A stretch of 64,000 bases of DNA from Coriobacteriia bacterium (lineage in GTDB: Bacteria; Actinomycetota; Coriobacteriia; Coriobacteriales; UBA8131), in NCBI GenBank assembly GCA_009776725.1, contig WRNE01000005.1:1-64000 (forward strand), in the 5' to 3' direction. The notes under the pieces were generated by a model that saw only the letters and a program-made list of their open reading frames with translations, searched no databases and was not told the origin of the DNA. Positions 62,841 to 64,000 of this stretch are shown here, piece by piece. The translations under genes and the position numbers were made by a program. How positions within the stretch are numbered: the first letter of the stretch is position 1; each line of letters begins with the position of its first letter.

Positions 62841-63983
62841 ATGGCAAACCAAGCTGAAGTATATTTTTCACCGATGCGGCTGGCAGAGGGGCAGACACTG
62901 GCCAGCAAGCTGGAAAAGCTCTGTCGCCGGGCTGGGATCGAGACGATTGACTTCGAGAGGCAGTTCGTGGCGATCAAGACCCACTTTGGGGAGGATGGCA
63001 ACTTAGCCTACCTGAGGCCACAATACGCACGGGTCGTAGTCGACTTGATAAAAAGCCTGGGCGGCAGGCCTTACTTGACCGACTGCAGCACCCTTTACCC
63101 AGGCCGGCGCAAGGACGCCCTGGAGCATATCGAACTTGCCTACGAGCATGGTTTTTCTCCCTTTTCCACAAATTGCCAGATAATCATCGGCGACGGCATC
63201 AACGGCAGCGACGAGCAACTAGTGCCTATCCAGGGCGGGCAGTATGTGCAGGAGGCCAAGATCGGCCGGGCGATAATGGATGCCGACGTCTTCGTGTCGC
63301 TCAGCCACTTCAAAGGGCATATCGAGACTGGCTTTGGCGGGGCACTGAAGAACACAGGGATGGGCTCCGGGTCGCGGGCGGGCAAACAGGAGATGCATGC
63401 CTCGACAGGGCCAAAGATCCGTGAGGATGCCTGCAACAATTGCCAAAGGTGCGCCAAGGCCTGTGCCAGCGGGGCCATCAGCTACCCTGATCGCCACGCT
63501 CAGATCGATCCTGAGAAGTGTATCGAGTGCGGACACTGTATCACAGCCTGCAAGTACGATGCTATCGTCACCGGGTGGGACGAGGCGACCGGGCTTCTAA
63601 ACGCCAAGATCGCCGAATACGCCAAAGCCGTGCTGGACGGGCGTCCGAGCTTCCATATCTCGCTGGCTATCGACATATCGCCGTTTTGCGACTGTTGGGC
63701 CGCAAACGACATGCCGATCGTCCCGGATATCGGGTTCTTTGCCAGTTTCGACCCCCTGGCGCTTGACCAAGCCTGTGCCGACGCCGTCAATGCGATGCCT
63801 CCCAACGTCGGCAGCCTGCTGGACGAGGCGATGCAAAGGCACCGCGAGGGCCACGGGGCGGACTTAGGGCATGTCGACTATGCCAAAATACTTAGCCCGC
63901 ACAGTGCCATGGACGAAGGCCTAAGCCATGGGGAGAAGATCGGCCTAGGCACACGCGACTATAGGCTTATCGAGGTAGCCTAG
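62841..63983 (+). CDS. DUF362 protein with 2x[4Fe-4S] ferredoxin domain
   Basis: A 380-residue protein. The DUF362 part includes AIKTHFGEDGNLAYLRP, ALKNTGMGSGSRAGK and SHFKGHIETGFGG. A bacterial ferredoxin domain is inserted, with Cys198, 201, 204, 208 and Cys227, 230, 233, 237 binding two [4Fe-4S] clusters. The final third returns to DUF362 (SLAIDISPFCDCW...PDIGFFASFDPLALDQA). A redox role in anaerobic metabolism is likely, but unproved. GAAAGG is upstream of the ATG. It ends 17 bp before the window edge. Confidence 0.88.
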   Translation: MANQAEVYFSPMRLAEGQTLASKLEKLCRRAGIETIDFERQFVAIKTHFGEDGNLAYLRPQYARVVVDLIKSLGGRPYLTDCSTLYPGRRKDALEHIELAYEHGFSPFSTNCQIIIGDGINGSDEQLVPIQGGQYVQEAKIGRAIMDADVFVSLSHFKGHIETGFGGALKNTGMGSGSRAGKQEMHASTGPKIREDACNNCQRCAKACASGAISYPDRHAQIDPEKCIECGHCITACKYDAIVTGWDEATGLLNAKIAEYAKAVLDGRPSFHISLAIDISPFCDCWAANDMPIVPDIGFFASFDPLALDQACADAVNAMPPNVGSLLDEAMQRHREGHGADLGHVDYAKILSPHSAMDEGLSHGEKIGLGTRDYRLIEVA

Positions 63984-64000
63984 CTTGTAAAGGCTTAAAG

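Noticed and set aside
1-64000. CRISPR arrays, rRNA, tRNA, prophage or integrase genes
   Set aside because: No spaced identical repeats, RNA gene cores or phage-type proteins were seen.

Overview
The window looks like a chromosomal segment of a monoderm (Gram-positive type) bacterium of mid-50s %GC. Class C sortases, an LPXTG pilin, lipoproteins and an ECF transporter point to a monoderm envelope. The end of a CcmC gene plus a CcmD-like gene at the left edge, an archaeal-style topoisomerase I, two-subunit class I fumarase and the tmk-holB-ricT run fit an anaerobic Coriobacteriia-like (Actinomycetota, Eggerthellaceae-type) organism best. That placement is inference, not proof. I saw no rRNA, tRNA or CRISPR array. 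Coding density is high, with many start/stop overlaps.

Left part (1-15.3 kb): ccmC (partial)-ccmD; a roughly 400-bp gene-free stretch with short tandem and inverted repeats that may be an insertion-sequence remnant; an FMN riboswitch driving ecfA1-ecfA2-ecfT on the minus strand without an S-component gene; an amidohydrolase; tatA-tatC; hypA-hypB; a lipoprotein; topA; malate dehydrogenase; a MntP exporter; and a DUF2975/XRE/DUF4173 module behind a large palindromic operator.

Middle housekeeping run (15.4-35.9 kb, all plus strand): two-subunit fumarase, tmk, holB, ricT, pncB, lepA, dusB, hemW, a membrane protein, hrcA-dnaJ, mtaB, phoH, a ybeY-dgkA fusion, era, recO, rpsO and pnp.

Most interesting region (35.8-48 kb): a transmembrane Ser/Thr kinase 12 bp behind pnp. 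Overlapping it in another frame is a reading frame coding for a membrane segment and five exact-period 13-residue repeats of the form EP-x-T-x-x-L. Then come a convergent EssC-type secretion ATPase and, divergent from it, YukD and a DUF6382-FHA protein whose phosphothreonine-binding residues are intact. No WXG100 substrate, EssA, EsaA or canonical EssB is present. Together these suggest a phosphothreonine-switched type VII-like secretion system: the kinase is the writer, its repeat tail the phospho-ligand and the FHA protein the reader. Two class C sortases follow, then a convergent backbone pilin gene with its own terminator and a small membrane protein gene upstream.

Right part (48.3-64 kb, nearly all minus strand): queA, a PflX-like radical SAM protein, thrS, a zinc-ribbon membrane protein, folC, valS, a BMP-type (nucleoside-like) ABC transporter of two permeases, a double ATPase and a lipoprotein, and an HD-domain protein. 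A plus-strand DUF362/ferredoxin protein ends the window.
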